Of a stretch of 64,000 nucleotides of DNA, positions 35,910 to 47,119 are shown one piece after another. The stretch comes from Acheta domesticus. Taxonomy: Eukaryota > Arthropoda > Insecta > Orthoptera > Gryllidae. The DNA lies in contig JAHLJT010009419.1 in NCBI GenBank assembly GCA_031308135.1, forward strand, positions 178,396,961 to 178,460,960, read 5' to 3'. The position numbers and the translations under genes were made by a program. Within the stretch, counting starts at the first letter, position 1, and every line of letters begins with the position of its first letter. The notes beneath the pieces are model-generated. The model saw nothing but the letters and a program-made list of their open reading frames with translations. It had not been told where the DNA came from and ran no database searches.

Positions 35910-36470
35910 ATCAGGAAAACACGGCGTAAGATATTTCTTCCATTGTTCCATTGCAAGTGAATGTTTTGTGGCACTACATAAGTTAGGATTTCGGCTGTGA
36001 CAAGTGTTTTTAATTCTTGTAAGGTGGACAAAGTTCGCAAGCGACATTAAATCTTGCGAATGCATCGCCCATTAGCTTTCTTATCCATAATAATAAAATA
36101 TGAAATATAAAAATATAAAATAAAAATACAATATGCCTTCTTTTTTAAATATATGCAAATTTCGTATCTAAAATTCTTATTTTGGACGACATTAAAATCA
36201 AATAAATTGATTTTATAGGTTTTTTCGGTCTCTGGAATAATCTCGGTGTGGCTTAACAGATTTTGATGCGATTTTTTCTTAAATGTAGTGTTTTGTAGTA
36301 TTTTGACCAACGCACGCTGGTAATGAGCCAACGGTGTAGCTTCAAGATACTTTCTAAGAAGCTTGTAGAGCAATTGAAAAATTGTAAAATTGTTCCTGAT
36401 TGTGAGTGTATGTTTCTTAATAATAAAACTTATCCAATTTTATTTATGAGAATCCTTTATTGTTCATATT
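35910..36470. other. AT-rich intergenic DNA
   Basis: No gene recognised. The 108-codon reverse frame at 36047-36373 has no family features. Confidence 0.5.
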
Positions 36471-36484
36471 TGCACACAGAACAC

Positions 36485-36525
36485 AACGTTTCGTAACTTG
36501 TTTTAGTTACATCATCAGGCTCCTA
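36485..36525 (-). ncRNA. Hammerhead-like core motif
   Basis: The minus strand holds CUGAUGA (36518-36512), stem II GUAAC/GUUAC with an eight-base loop, and CGAAACGUU. The third-stem and cleavage side (GUUGUGUUC) and stem I do not pair convincingly, so this may be a decayed hammerhead or a related Penelope-type terminal motif. Confidence 0.4.
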
Positions 36526-36529
36526 AATT

Positions 36530-37225
36530 ACGGGATACAGAAATCAATATTATTCACTGTGTCAAATGATTTGACATAATCACTTAATCAAAGTTAATAC
36601 ACTGAGTTAAAATGTTTCGTGTCAATTGAACAGAAATGAATCTTAATGTCAAGTAAGTCGACTTCCTAAAAGTAAATAGTTCTTCAAAATCTTGTTTAAA
36701 TAATAAAATATTAAAATGATAAAATTAGATTGTTATAATAAAGGAAGAAACATACAAAACACAAACAAAATATACAATATATCTCAATGAGACACTCACC
36801 GTAATAAAGGGAACTGTTGTCCCATTTTTAACCGTCAAACACTACTTTATAAGAAACATGCATTGTATGGAAGCACTTATATATTTTCATCGACATTTTA
36901 GTATTAACATGGATGTAGTAAAAATAATAAACATTTTAAGTATTCCGGCCTACTGTAGGGCGCAGCAGCAGGGGCTTGGTGCTGTCCGCAGTTAATTATA
37001 AGCACGCGTGGCCGGACGCGGAATGGAACCGGCGCTGAGCGGCACGGCGCGGCGCCGCGAGGCCACGCCACGGGTGAGGTCGCGCGCTTGAGGGCGTCCC
37101 CCGATGGGGAAGCGGAGCTGGCTCCCCGGCGGTAAACGCATGCCGCAAGCGCTGGCGGAGCGCTGTCTTCTTCTTTTTCCCAACAGGGCTTAGGTCATGT
37201 GACCTGTTCCGGCACCCATTTTTAC
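36530..37225. other. AT-rich DNA then short GC-rich segment
   Basis: AT-rich to about 36950, then a CpG-rich segment at 36990-37165. No gene is supported. Confidence 0.4.
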
Positions 37226-37226
37226 T

Positions 37227-37648
37227 TTCCTGTATACGTACGTATACACGGAGTGATATACGTAGTAGAGGGAAAGTTATTTAATGCTGCGCGTAAAAAC
37301 GGCGAATTTTCGGCGGAAAAAAATTCATTGCCGGGCGCTGATAACGAAAAAGTGGATAAAACTAGATGGTAAATTAAGAGAAAAAAATCCGCTAACACGT
37401 GGTGTAGTCAGAAACCCTGTTTTCTAGGTCCTTGATACCGAAAAACCAATTGAAAAGAAAACGTCCGTCCGTCTGTCCGTCTGTGAACACTGCTAGCGCC
37501 TAAACCATACGTACGATTTCTTCTAAAATGGATATTCTCCAGTCGATCGACTGGTTCTAGTTGAAGCTTTGAGATTTTGTACTTTACATAAAGCCCCCCC
37601 CCCCCCCGACATTTTCACAATTTTCTCAAAAACGGCTCCAAATTTTTC
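37227..37648 (+). repeat. Dispersed repeat D3, copy 1
   Basis: About 420 bases match 55757-56205 in the same orientation. Shared landmarks are a 'gtacgtatacacggagtgat' start, 'cagaaaccctgttttctagg', a 'ccgtctgtccgtctgtgaac' block and an end at 'ctcaaaaacggctccaaat'. Identity is high by eye, around 85 per cent. A C14 run lies at 37593-37606. The LINE fragment begins directly after it. Confidence 0.88.
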
Positions 37649-37978
37649 TTCTCGGTCTACCAATATCCCTTCTTCCTTCTGTTTTATTGTTCATAGCTAT
37701 GAATGGAAGTCTGTTCATTGGCATTCTTGATACCTGATTGTACCATTTTAACTTATTTTCAAAAATATTTTCGTACAATTTTTTGACTTTTAAAATATCT
37801 CTTATCTCAGAGTTCCGTTTCTTGTCGAGTAGCGAACACCCTAGTGTGTTTCGCGGAAATTTCATTTCCGCTGTTTGTATTTTATTTTTGATGTTTTTCA
37901 TGTTCACCCATGTTTCGCTGTCATACATGAGTGTGGGAACTGCAATTGTCTTAGAGACTTCGTTTGTTAGCTGTTAGC
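37649..37978 (-). pseudogene. LINE reverse-transcriptase C-terminal fragment
   Basis: The reverse frame contains a 'P-T-L-M-Y-D-S-E-T-W' motif, then a 'AEMKFPRNTLG' region, 'R-L-K/KWYNQVSRMP' and a terminal 'GRRDIGRPRRK'. This order is characteristic of the C-terminal part of endonuclease-reverse transcriptase LINE proteins abundant in insects. The upstream reverse transcriptase palms and endonuclease are missing, and a stop lies just upstream of the motif. It is a 5'-truncated dead copy. The final residues of the frame are read from the adjoining D3 repeat and are not LINE. Confidence 0.85.
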
Positions 37979-37983
37979 AAAAG

Positions 37984-38056
37984 ACTTAGTTTGTTCACAG
38001 TGCTCCGCAACTGTAAGACAATTGCAATTGAGGAGTGTTGTGAACAAACGAAGTAT
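37984..38056. repeat. Inverted repeat next to LINE fragment
   Basis: Arms of about 27 bases ('acttagtttgttcacag' type and its inverse) are separated by ~18 bases. A neighbouring 'gcaattgtctta' at 37941 also recurs inverted here, which suggests a local rearrangement at the LINE's 5' edge. Confidence 0.65.
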
Positions 38057-38139
38057 TTTTTTCCCTTCAAAGACTCTAGTTGGATAAGGGGGATTTCCGG
38101 AATTAGTTTGCAATTCTTCTCAGATTTTTTCCACATGTT

Positions 38140-38785
38140 TGGATGTAGAAAATATTATTATTTTCTAAATATGATGTTAAAATATCCGCATGGTAAGTAC
38201 TTACCGCGATTGCTTGATTAAATTAAGAAAATAATCATTTTAAGGTATTTGTTTTCTTCTGGTATGAACTTCCCCTTAATAATTGGTTAAAAATTGACTT
38301 GTAGATGCTTTTCAGTTCATAAATAGCATAATAAATTGATTAAAATATTTTTTCTATAAAAATGTTTCCCAAAAGATTTCTTTTTTTTTTAAATACAAAT
38401 TCACCTAACTTATAAACATCCAGGAGTTTCTGATAGTGCTACTTATGAAATGTATACAATTTTATTCACTTTTGAATGTTCCAACCGGCAAATATCTAGG
38501 ATTTGATTTACGACCTTGCGGGCCCATTTTGTAACCATGCTTTTTTACGATATCCGTGTCTTAAATAATATAATATATTTTAATATGTTTATAAAATATG
38601 TAATATTGCCAAAATTGATAAAAAATAATAGAAAAGGTCTTAGTATTTTTGGAAATCTTTATTATACATCGAATAGTATTTTTTATTAAAAATAGAAATT
38701 ATTTATATATCATAAAATAATAAATTGGGAGCAAACTGGTCAATTCCCTTTGTCAGAAGAACGAACAGAAATAAGGCCTACGTAA
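38140..38785. other. AT-rich intergenic DNA
   Basis: No gene or repeat recognised. Confidence 0.55.
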
Positions 38786-38789
38786 ATAA

Positions 38790-39660
38790 CGTCTAATACT
38801 TGAGGTCTAACGACACTTGGTTTACTTTGAAAGGTCTACATAATAAATGTCCACACATCGCGCAAGTCTACACAAAAAATGTCTAATGTAAGTATGTCTA
38901 CATGCAAAAATGTCTATTGCCTAAATGTCTGCAGGCAAAAGTGTCTACATGCAAAAATGAATATTTTAAATATGTCTCATAAAAAGGATCTAAGTATGAA
39001 AGTTTGTTTGACTTATTAGTAAGTGTAATTATAAATGCGTGTTTAATTATAAAAATATATTTACAAAATATATGCAGTATATGAATAGGACAGAGTTTAA
39101 AATCATTCACCTTCTAAATTTGATCGAGTAATACTAGTTGCATTGCAAATATCTCTCTGGGAACATCTCCAATAAAAGGTTCTTCAATCTCCACCTTTTC
39201 GTCTGAAGTGATTATTGAAATTATCATGTATCAATATATCTTTATCTTTGTTGGATTTCACAGTGTAAGTGACCATGGTTTTTTGTTATTGTGGCTGGTG
39301 TGTTTAAAATAAAAATAAATCTCGTAATTTTATAGCCCCGGCAACTCATTTCTTTTTGAAAATCCTCACGATAATGTATATAACTACATACTGTTATATA
39401 CTTTCAATTCATTATTACTAAATTTGATATAATAATTTAACAGAATACTCGTTAGACATTTCTGTTCGACTTTTAGCTGGTATACATTTAGCTGATAAGA
39501 CTTTGTAGTTAGCAGACATTTTAGCTGTAGATATTCATGGTGGTAGTCATTTTAGCTGTGGACGTTTAATCATTAAACTTACTTTAGATGTAGACCACAT
39601 TTTTATTAGACATTTTTTCTGTTAGACATAAATACAATTAGACATTTTTCCTGTGCACCT
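38790..39660. mobile_element. Foldback element with reiterated AATGTCTA motif
   Basis: The left ~180 bases carry many copies of 'aatgtcta' or 'gtctaca'. The right ~200 bases carry the inverse, 'tagacatttt' and 'tagctgtagac'. The middle is unrelated AT-rich DNA. The arms are not simple mirror copies but arrays of the same short motif in opposite orientation, a foldback or subterminal-repeat layout. Exact ends and target duplication could not be fixed. Confidence 0.55.
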
Positions 39661-39664
39661 ACTG

Positions 39665-41285
39665 ACTTTGAAGCTTAGAAGATACATTTGAAACACATTT
39701 ATATTTGGATTGTAAGATAAAACTGCACATTGTCAATGAACAAATTTGTCAGTGTGCAAGAAAATTGAAACTTCGCGAATGTCATATTTTAGTTTAGTGC
39801 ATAAATGTATTTAGAAAATAGTACATTTTTAACCGTGGAAATTTCGAAATAGTAGTTCACAGGAGTGTTCGTTTATAGAGTAAAACTGCTTTATAAGTCC
39901 GCCAGTTAAACGTAGCCACTCAGGTAAAACTGTCCTTCAAAATTGCATTTTGTATGGCATCGCATTTCGTGTGGGCCGTCCAAAGGCAGCAGAAGGTAGC
40001 TGCTTCGCTTCATGTGATGCACCCCGGTACTGCGGGTTGCGGAGTGCGCCGTCTTCGCGGATGTTTCAGGGACATTTTTATTCGCATACCAGGAGAGCAG
40101 CCTATTGTGAAAATGTGCTCTGCAGAATTCTGGAATGAAAATAGCGGTGCCGGTGTACTTAATGCTTAACCACGCTCGATCACGTCACGGAGGTTAAGCA
40201 GTTCGAGACTCCGGGGGACCGTCGTTGGGTAACTTTGGATACTACGAGCACCGGACCCCTGGATGAAAGGAATAAAAGTCAATGACATGACAATGACTAC
40301 AGTAACAGACTTCACTTAAAAGCGGACTACTCTTGGTTGGACTCCGTATAGGTTTGGAACACTGTTACGATAGTAACAAAATTAAAAATAAATCTGGGTA
40401 ATACACACATAATAGTACTTCCTGATTCACAGTGAGTATCTGAAATCAATACGAATCCAAAGCTAAAACAAGTAAAATGTTATTCCTAAAGAAGTGGGAA
40501 AAGACTGTACAAAATTTATTCATGTTGCTATTTGAAAATCAAATTTTAAATATAAATTATAGTAAATCGTGTATTTTACCAAAATAAGCAAAATATATAT
40601 TTGTTTCAGTAGATCCAAAAATGAACTACCGAAATTGGTTGTTTAAGATTACTGTAATGCGCATTTCACATACATGAGTAAAATGTAATTTCAATATGAA
40701 TTTTTATGAACATAATTTTGCGAATATCTAATATTTACACAAAGAGGACCACAAGACACTCAAAATACTAATTGTTTCTTTTAGTTTCGTCCTCGTTTCG
40801 TCCAGTATGTCCGACTTATCCACATTATACCTAATTTGTATACTTTAATAAATCAACATAAAGCGAAAAATTTAGATGAACTGTAGGTCATAGTTGCATG
40901 TTCCAAAGGGACATGCATAGTAATTTGAACAAAAATAAAATTAGGAACAACTTGTGCAAGATGATATATACATAAATGAGTATAATGAATGCCTTCATCT
41001 AATCTGTAATTCAGTACTCCTCAATATTCCAGAATACCTTTTTTCTAACTCTTTCACCTCTCCAAAAATATTATTTATTGTTGACCGTTCATGTTTCCAT
41101 TCTTTCCTTACCAAACTCTTTACGATATTCTCTTTCACATTCGCCTTTGTTTCATACGCTTTTCGTGCATTTCAAAAAACAGGAATAAAAAAGACGAGGA
41201 GAATTTAGTTAATCGTTGTTTAATTGTCAAGAACGATTTCACAACTTTATGCCTTTTATCTTCTTCCGTAATTCATAAACGCGTG
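39665..41285. other. AT-rich intergenic DNA
   Basis: Holds the 5S-like remnant at 40168-40260. Otherwise no gene seen. Confidence 0.5.
40168..40260 (+). pseudogene. 5S rRNA-like remnant
   Basis: A stretch reading 'gatcacgtcacggaggttaagcag' in two parts, then 'ccgggggaccg..ttgggtaa', matches the order of the 5S rRNA internal promoter: GAAGTTAAGCAG for box A, then GGGGGACCGCTTGGG for box C. The bases between are shortened. It is too diverged to be a functional 5S gene. It may be a retrocopy or the head of a 5S-derived SINE. Confidence 0.45.
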
Positions 41286-41289
41286 CTTG

Positions 41290-41720
41290 CTTTTCCATTG
41301 CTCTCAGTATCGCCTCCCCCTCCCAACTGTTCCTCGGCCTTGGACATTGTGCCAGCGACCGCCACCGCTGCAGCGCGGCGTCCGCCCTTGGCAGCGCTAT
41401 TCCGCCGCCTTTAAAGTCGCCGCGCCGCTAACCCATTAAATTCGCCCGTTGAATCCGCGACAGTTCGCTCTGACGGCGCTCGCGCCCGCGCGCGACTTTC
41501 TCTTGTTCGCCGCGCGGCGCCGCTCCCCGGCGATAAGCGCGTGTCAACATTATTGAACGCGCCTCGCTCTGCCGCCGGCCTGCCCTCGGCACCCGCCCCC
41601 GCCCCCATCCCCGCCCCCGCCCCCACCCCCGCCCCCGCCCCCGTCTCTGCCCCATCGCGTTCCTTTTCCGCTGCCGTTGAAGCGCCGCTCTGCCTCCTCC
41701 GCTCTCGCTCGTCCTCGCCG
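41290..41720. other. CpG-rich island
   Basis: Balanced CpG-dense DNA followed by a short (CCCGCC)n run at 41593-41645. It leads into the 15-bp and 10-bp arrays. Confidence 0.5.
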
Positions 41721-41727
41721 TTCTCGC

Positions 41728-41858
41728 CCGTCCTCGCCCGCTCCGCCCTCGCCCGATCCGCCCTCGCCCGATCCGCCTTCGCCCGCTCCGCCCTCGCCCG
41801 CTCCGCCCTTGCCCGCTCCGCCCTCGCCCGCTCCGCCCTCGCCCGCTCCGCCCTCGCC
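41728..41858. repeat. 15-bp array 'ctcgcccgctccgcc'
   Basis: About nine units, which look like the following decamer with a 5-bp 'ctccg' addition. This suggests one array evolved from the other. Confidence 0.88.
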
Positions 41859-41860
41859 GG

Positions 41861-42510
41861 CCCTCGCCCGCCCTCGCCCGCCCTCGCCCGCCCTCGCCCG
41901 CCCTCGCCCGCCCTCGCCCGCCCTCGCCCGCCCTCGCCCGCCCTCGCCCGCCCTCGCCCGCCCTCGCCCGCCCTCGCCCGCCCTCGCCCGCCCTCGCCCG
42001 CCCTCGCCCGCCCTCGCCCGCCCTCGCCCGCCCTCGCCCGCCCTCGCCCGCCCTCGCCCGCCCTCGCCCGCCCTCGCCCGCCCTCGCCCGCCCTCGCCCG
42101 CCCTCGCCCGCCCTCGCCCGCCCTCGCCCGCCCTCGCCCGCCCTCGCCCGCCCTCGCCCGCCCTCGCCCGCCCTCGCCCGCCCTCGCCCGCCCTCGCCCG
42201 CCCTCGCCCGCCCTCGCCCGCCCTCGCCCGCCCTCGCCCGCCCTCGCCCGCCCTCGCCCGCCCTCGCCCGCCCTCGCCCGCCCTCGCCCGCCCTCGCCCG
42301 CCCTCGCCCGCCCTCGCCCGCCCTCGCCCGCCCTCGCCCGCCCTCGCCCGCCCTCGCCCTCGCCCGCCCTCGCCCGCCCTCGCCCGCCCTCGCCCGCCCT
42401 CGCCCGCCCTCGCCCGCCCTCGCCCGCCCTCGCCCGCCCTCGCCCGCCCTCGCCCGCCCTCGCCCGCCCTCGCCCGCCCTCGCCCGCCCTCGCCCGCCCT
42501 CGCCCGCCCT
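41861..42510. repeat. 10-bp minisatellite (CCCTCGCCCG)n, ~64 copies
   Basis: From 41861 to 42350 the unit is repeated 49 times without a single change. One 16-bp irregularity follows at about 42351-42366, then about 15 more perfect copies. On the minus strand it gives GGGCGAGGGCGGGCGAGGG phrases, strongly predicted to form G-quadruplexes. Since 10 is not a multiple of three, all frames remain open, hence the 364-, 328- and 288-codon arginine/proline/alanine frames. These are not genes. Confidence 0.97.
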
Positions 42511-42529
42511 CTCAGCTCCTTGCCGATTC

Positions 42530-43365
42530 CGCGCACCGTGTAGCCCTTGATACCTGGGCCGTTTCCAACCGAGGAATCCCTATTGCTCCGTACCGCTATA
42601 TCGCCTCTGTTATTTTCACCTACATCTCTGCCTGATCCGCCGTCGCTGCCTCACTATCTCCGCTCCCTTCGCCACTCCAACTGCCCTTTTCACTTTGGTC
42701 ACTGCTACCAACCTCGGCGCCTTCACCGCCTCCATCTTCATAACTGCCTCTGCCATTTTCGCACCCGCCGTCTATCTCCTTTGCCTCCGTCACCCCCACT
42801 GTCTTTCTCGCCCCACCACCTCCAATACCGCCGTGTGTCTGTCACCAACGCCTCCAGTGTCCTTGCTGCATATAGCACTCACGCTGATCTCATTGCCTCA
42901 CCCGTTGCTGATATCACCATCAGTCCCGGTCTCGCTGCTTCCGTCACCACTCCCGACTTCGTCGTTCCCACAACCTTCGTTTTCCTCGTCCCGCATAACC
43001 ACTCTCACCATCTTCAATTTCTCCCTCTCCTCACGCCACCCTCTCTCCATCTGACCGTCTCTTTTAGGTTTCACGTCGCCTGCACCGTGCCTCTTCTGAT
43101 AGCGCCGATTCCCGGCAGGTTCCGTCTCTACAATCGCCACCACTCCCCGTTCCCGGTACTTATTCAGCATTGCCCTCGTGCTGCTCTCGTACCACCATGG
43201 AGAACTGTCATCTCTTTTCCCATACCTATGTCTGGATCCTGTTCTTCCAGTGTCTGCTTCTGGGCTGCTTCGCGGAGGTTCCGCTCTTGCCGGGGTCTAG
43301 TCGCATCCAGATGCGCCGTCCGCACTTAGGTTGCATCCCCATTTCACGTGTTCACGTTCTCTCTC
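42530..43365. other. C/T-rich tract
   Basis: The + strand is pyrimidine-rich with moderate CpG content, continuing the skew of the minisatellite. The 260-codon frame here is serine/proline/histidine-rich with no domain that I recognise. Confidence 0.5.
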
Positions 43366-43930
43366 TTACCGGGAGAGATGGCTCAGTGCATCAACAGATG
43401 TCACTGCAGTCCCTCTGACCGGGCGGTCCTAGGTTCGAGTCCCGACGGCGGCAGGATTTTCGACACTAGCTTGTCAGTTAGGTCAAATTCAGCCACTGTC
43501 TGGCGGAGAATTCTAGCGGCCGGCTGCTCTGATCAGTGGTTTTCCGTGGGTTCTCCGATCAACACTAGACGAATGCCGGAGCAGTACCCTATCATACGGG
43601 CCACGGACCGCGTGCGATCATTCCTTCCTCTTCCTTGTCCTATCCTCTCCTCTTACACACACACTTACACTAACATTCACTGCACTACCACACATGCCGG
43701 GAGACCAATCGGAAGCTTAGAGCTTGTCCTGGCTGGGGCGGTGCCCCGCTGGTGGGAGATACGTGGATGAAAGGAAAACCCTGCTAGTCGACGGTAAGTC
43801 GGGGCCGGATCTAGCCATCCAGCGAGGAAAATATCACCACCACCTCCCGAGGAAAAAACTCACGAACTGCACTTACGGGACTAATGACCTCTGTAGTTGA
43901 CGCGCCCGGAATCAATCAATCTATCAATCA
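43366..43930 (+). mobile_element. SINE-A copy 8, full length with TSD
   Basis: A complete copy: A box TGGCTCAGTGCATC at about 43380, B box GGTTCGAGTCCC at 43431, central block with 'gttttccgtgggttctcc', a short TC-rich run, 3' end 'gggactaatgacctctgtag', and a (ATCA)n tail. A 10-bp direct repeat GTTCTCTCTC at 43356-43365 and 43931-43940 is the target duplication, so this is an L1-type target-primed insertion. One of the two youngest copies. Confidence 0.95.
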
Positions 43931-43944
43931 GTTCTCTCTCCCGC

Positions 43945-45140
43945 ACTCTACCCCTTTCTGCTTTTCTTTGTTCTCCCGCTCCTGCTCTCCCTTCGTAACG
44001 TCTACATATCACCTCTGCTGTGTTCCGTCTCTAGCCACAGAAGCTGAGTTCTTTCCATCTCCTGATCCTTTTCCAACCTCCCTTCGTAGCGCTCAGGATT
44101 TTCCTAGATTTCGTTCAACTGGTTGCGTAGTCTACATTCAATTCAAGTTACTTTCTAAATACTTGCATTAGTATATGCAACCTTTTTTTCTCTTCTGAGC
44201 ACCTCCCATCTGTTCTCGTCTAGAACTCGTTTATCTCGCGTGCCAGTGGTCGATTACATTTCTCGGTGACGGTCGACGACGCTCTTATATTACTCCAATG
44301 CTTTTTCTACTCAGAACCTATTTTGCTTGTCCTATGATTGTTCTCCTGAAATATTCGCTCGCCAAGGTGTCCCACAACCTGTTTTACTTGCATTTTTCTC
44401 ATTATTGGATATCACCCAATCCCCGTGTTTGCTATTATCAAGCAACTCAATACATTTTATCTTTTGCAGTAGTATTATTTTAATTATTAAATCCGTGAAA
44501 ACGAAAACGACCTTCTTGCCAAGTATCTTACCATCCAGTACTTCTACGTATTCAAGACTTCCATGATGGTTTTACAGTGACAGGCTTCATATCGGGCGTA
44601 ACTACTGACACTTTTCGCCTCTGTGTGCCGTTTGTCATATGTAACCGAACTCTTTAAGTTCATATGACTTTTCCACCACTTACCACACTCACCTGTATTT
44701 CCACCATAAAATTTATTACAACTCCCTTGTCTAGTCATTCTGCATGTGCTCACAAATATCATATTCACTATCTTGACATATTTCTATTTCCGTTTCTATT
44801 CCGACCCCATTTTCATCCAACTCTCACGAAATACTACACAAATTATTTTATTTAATTATATATTTTTTTCAAAAAATCTGCTAAAACTTACTACGCAACC
44901 TATTTTTCTCCGTTTTCCTTCCGGCACCACTCACCAACCACTTCATCATTCGCTCACACCTTCTCCTTTCACTTCGTGCCCTCGACCTCTTGCATTCCAT
45001 CTGCCGATCCCTTCCCTGCAGCTGCGCTGCTGCCAACGACGCGAAGCATAAGAGCCCGGCGCGGGCCTGCCTCCACATCCGCCCTCCTCGAGAGAGAGGG
45101 AATGAAACAATATTTGTCACTCTTGCTTCCGCGTGCGCCG
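43945..45140. other. Unassigned AT- to C/T-rich DNA
   Basis: No gene recognised. A short GC-rich part lies at about 44985-45100 just left of the piggyBac-like MITE. Confidence 0.45.
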
Positions 45141-45144
45141 TTAA

Positions 45145-45762
45145 CCCTCCGGCGGGCGCGTTCCATCGTTTCCCACCAGCAGGCGCGTTTATCAACTTCG
45201 ATTCTCGCGTCAATAGTTATTACGTTTGTTATTGAATGTGAAGGAAATATTCTTTATTTATGTTTTTATACATTTTATTTCATAATAACTAACTAAATAC
45301 CAAACGAAATAACAATGTTAATAAGACCGTGATCCATCACTCGCTCCCTCCGTGTCTTGGCACGTGTTACATGTCGGGGAATGAATACGGTGCAAACGTG
45401 CCATCTAACGTTTCTTTTGAAACAACGCATTTAAATTTGAATTAGTAGTTAGTACTCCAAAATCTGTGTCATAAAGCTCAATAACAAAACAGCAGTAAGA
45501 ATTCTAATGGATAAAATACGCAAATACTACACTTACATGTCAAAGAGCGTGCGGTACGGAGTGCCGCAACCGTTGCAGAGTTTGAATTACAAAGGAATAA
45601 CGGTCGATAGGGTCTAAAATCGTGATTTGAGTGTCATCCGGTTGAAAATATAATGAATGAAGAATAACTATGAGCTCAAAAGTGCGACACCAGTTATTTA
45701 CACGAAATCAACAAAAATGTAAGAATGCGGCGACTGAGTGCCGCTACGCTCCCGCCGGAGGG
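45145..45762. mobile_element. piggyBac-like MITE, copy 1
   Basis: It begins after TTAA (45141-45144) with CCCTCCGGCGGGCGCG and ends with the inverse, CTCCCGCCGGAGGG, followed by TTTA in place of TTAA. TTAA targets and CCC-starting ends fit piggyBac-type elements. About 618 bp, no transposase. It matches 61163-61847 over its whole length. Confidence 0.8.
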
Positions 45763-45900
45763 TTTAGCATTCGCTCCCCGGCGGGCGCCGCGAAGACGCG
45801 CCGCGTGCAGGCCCCATGCGCACGCGCCGACAAGCCGAGGCCTGCGGGTGGCGCCTGTGCTTCCCACAGTGGGTCGCAGCGAAGGAGATGTTGACGAAAA
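45763..45900. other. CpG-rich segment beside the MITE
   Basis: A GC-rich stretch directly after the MITE with a second 'ccccggcgggcgc' phrase, which could be a piece of another end of the same family. Confidence 0.4.
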
Positions 45901-46289
45901 ATAACGTACATTCCGATATTTTAAACGGGTTTGTTCTTCTCTGTTCGGTGGTTTCAGAGTAAATTTTGTAGAACTGCGTGATTTTGAAGCTATAAAGTAA
46001 GACATAACATTCCCCAATGTCAGTATTGTACAAAAATAAAATAAAAATATCATGAATGATAATAATAATAATAATAATAATATATTAGCTTCGAATATAA
46101 TCACACGTTTTAGGGGTTATTTCCGTGAAATCGAGAAATCATTTTATATTTTATTCTTCCTCCTCTTTTTCCTGTTTCCTCTTCATCTCCCTATTTCCCT
46201 CTTTTCTTCTTCTCATTTATTCTGTGTTTTTCCCTCTTATACCTCTTTATTTTTCCATGTCTTATTTTTACCATAATTCAATATTCTTC

Positions 46290-46375
46290 CTTTTCATCTT
46301 CATATTTGTTTTTTCTCTCTTTTGAGCTTGCTATTTTGAATAACTTCATGTTTCCTCATGACAAATCAGATCAGA
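46290..46375 (+). repeat. 86-bp duplication, copy 1
   Basis: Nearly identical (one or two differences) to 47034-47117, from 'cttttcatcttcatatt' to 'gacaaatcagatca'. Same orientation. Confidence 0.93.
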
Positions 46376-46379
46376 CACG

Positions 46380-47030
46380 TAATACTCTTCTGTTGGGAAC
46401 TAAATTCTTCATGTTTTTTAATTCACCTCTTCTTTGCGTTTTGCACGTCCATGCTAACGTAGAATTCTGTAGAAATTCAAACTTTTTGAAATAAATATCT
46501 AAGATATAACGCCAAGGCTATTTGGTTTATTAAAAAATCTCAACTACAGCATGAACTTGATCTCCTATGTCATACTTTTATCTCAACATTTTTATTTAGA
46601 ATTTTACGCATCCGCTATATTGTTATTTAGGGAAACGGGAGGCGCAAGGAATACTTTTAAATAGAAAACTTTAAAGCAATCTCTTAAATCCATCTTAAGT
46701 GGACTAAATGTGATGAGGATTTCCCCCAATACACCCAATGCACGTACAAATTTAATTATTTAAATAAAATTTCGATTTTTCACAATATGCATTACCACTG
46801 AATGAATCGTGCGTGGTTCATAAAGGTTAGTTGACGAGTAAAAATAAATGAAAAATGTTTGAGTCAGAAAAGTAACAGTACTTTGTTATATTTGTTTATT
46901 TTAAAAGTTGGTACAGTTCTTACCTAAAAATTTAGTTTTACTTTTCTGTAAGATTTGTTTTATATATTGTGTTTTTTTTAAAATATCCTTTCAAATCCTA
47001 TTTTTCTGCGTCTTTCTTTACATGGAACAC
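46380..47030. other. AT-rich DNA between duplicated segments
   Basis: No gene recognised. It separates the two 86-bp copies. Confidence 0.5.
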
Positions 47031-47033
47031 CGG

Positions 47034-47117
47034 CTTTTCATCTTCATATTCGTTTTTTCTCTCTTTTGAGCTTGCTATTTTGAATAACTTCATGTTTCCT
47101 CATGACAAATCAGATCA
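47034..47117 (+). repeat. 86-bp duplication, copy 2
   Basis: Second copy of 46290-46375. Flanking sequences differ, so this is either a recent local duplication or part of a longer dispersed repeat. Confidence 0.93.
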
Positions 47118-47119
47118 AA

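Noticed and set aside
41861..42510. CRISPR-like regular repeat array
   Set aside because: The repeats are head-to-tail with no unique spacers, and the sequence is eukaryotic.
41541..42635. 364-codon frame with perfect decapeptide-like repeats, and 328-codon reverse partner
   Set aside because: A 10-bp unit with no stop codon leaves all frames open. The peptide is an artefact of the minisatellite.
43380..43445. Functional tRNA gene
   Set aside because: A and B boxes are present but the stems do not form a cloverleaf and the sequence continues into a SINE body.
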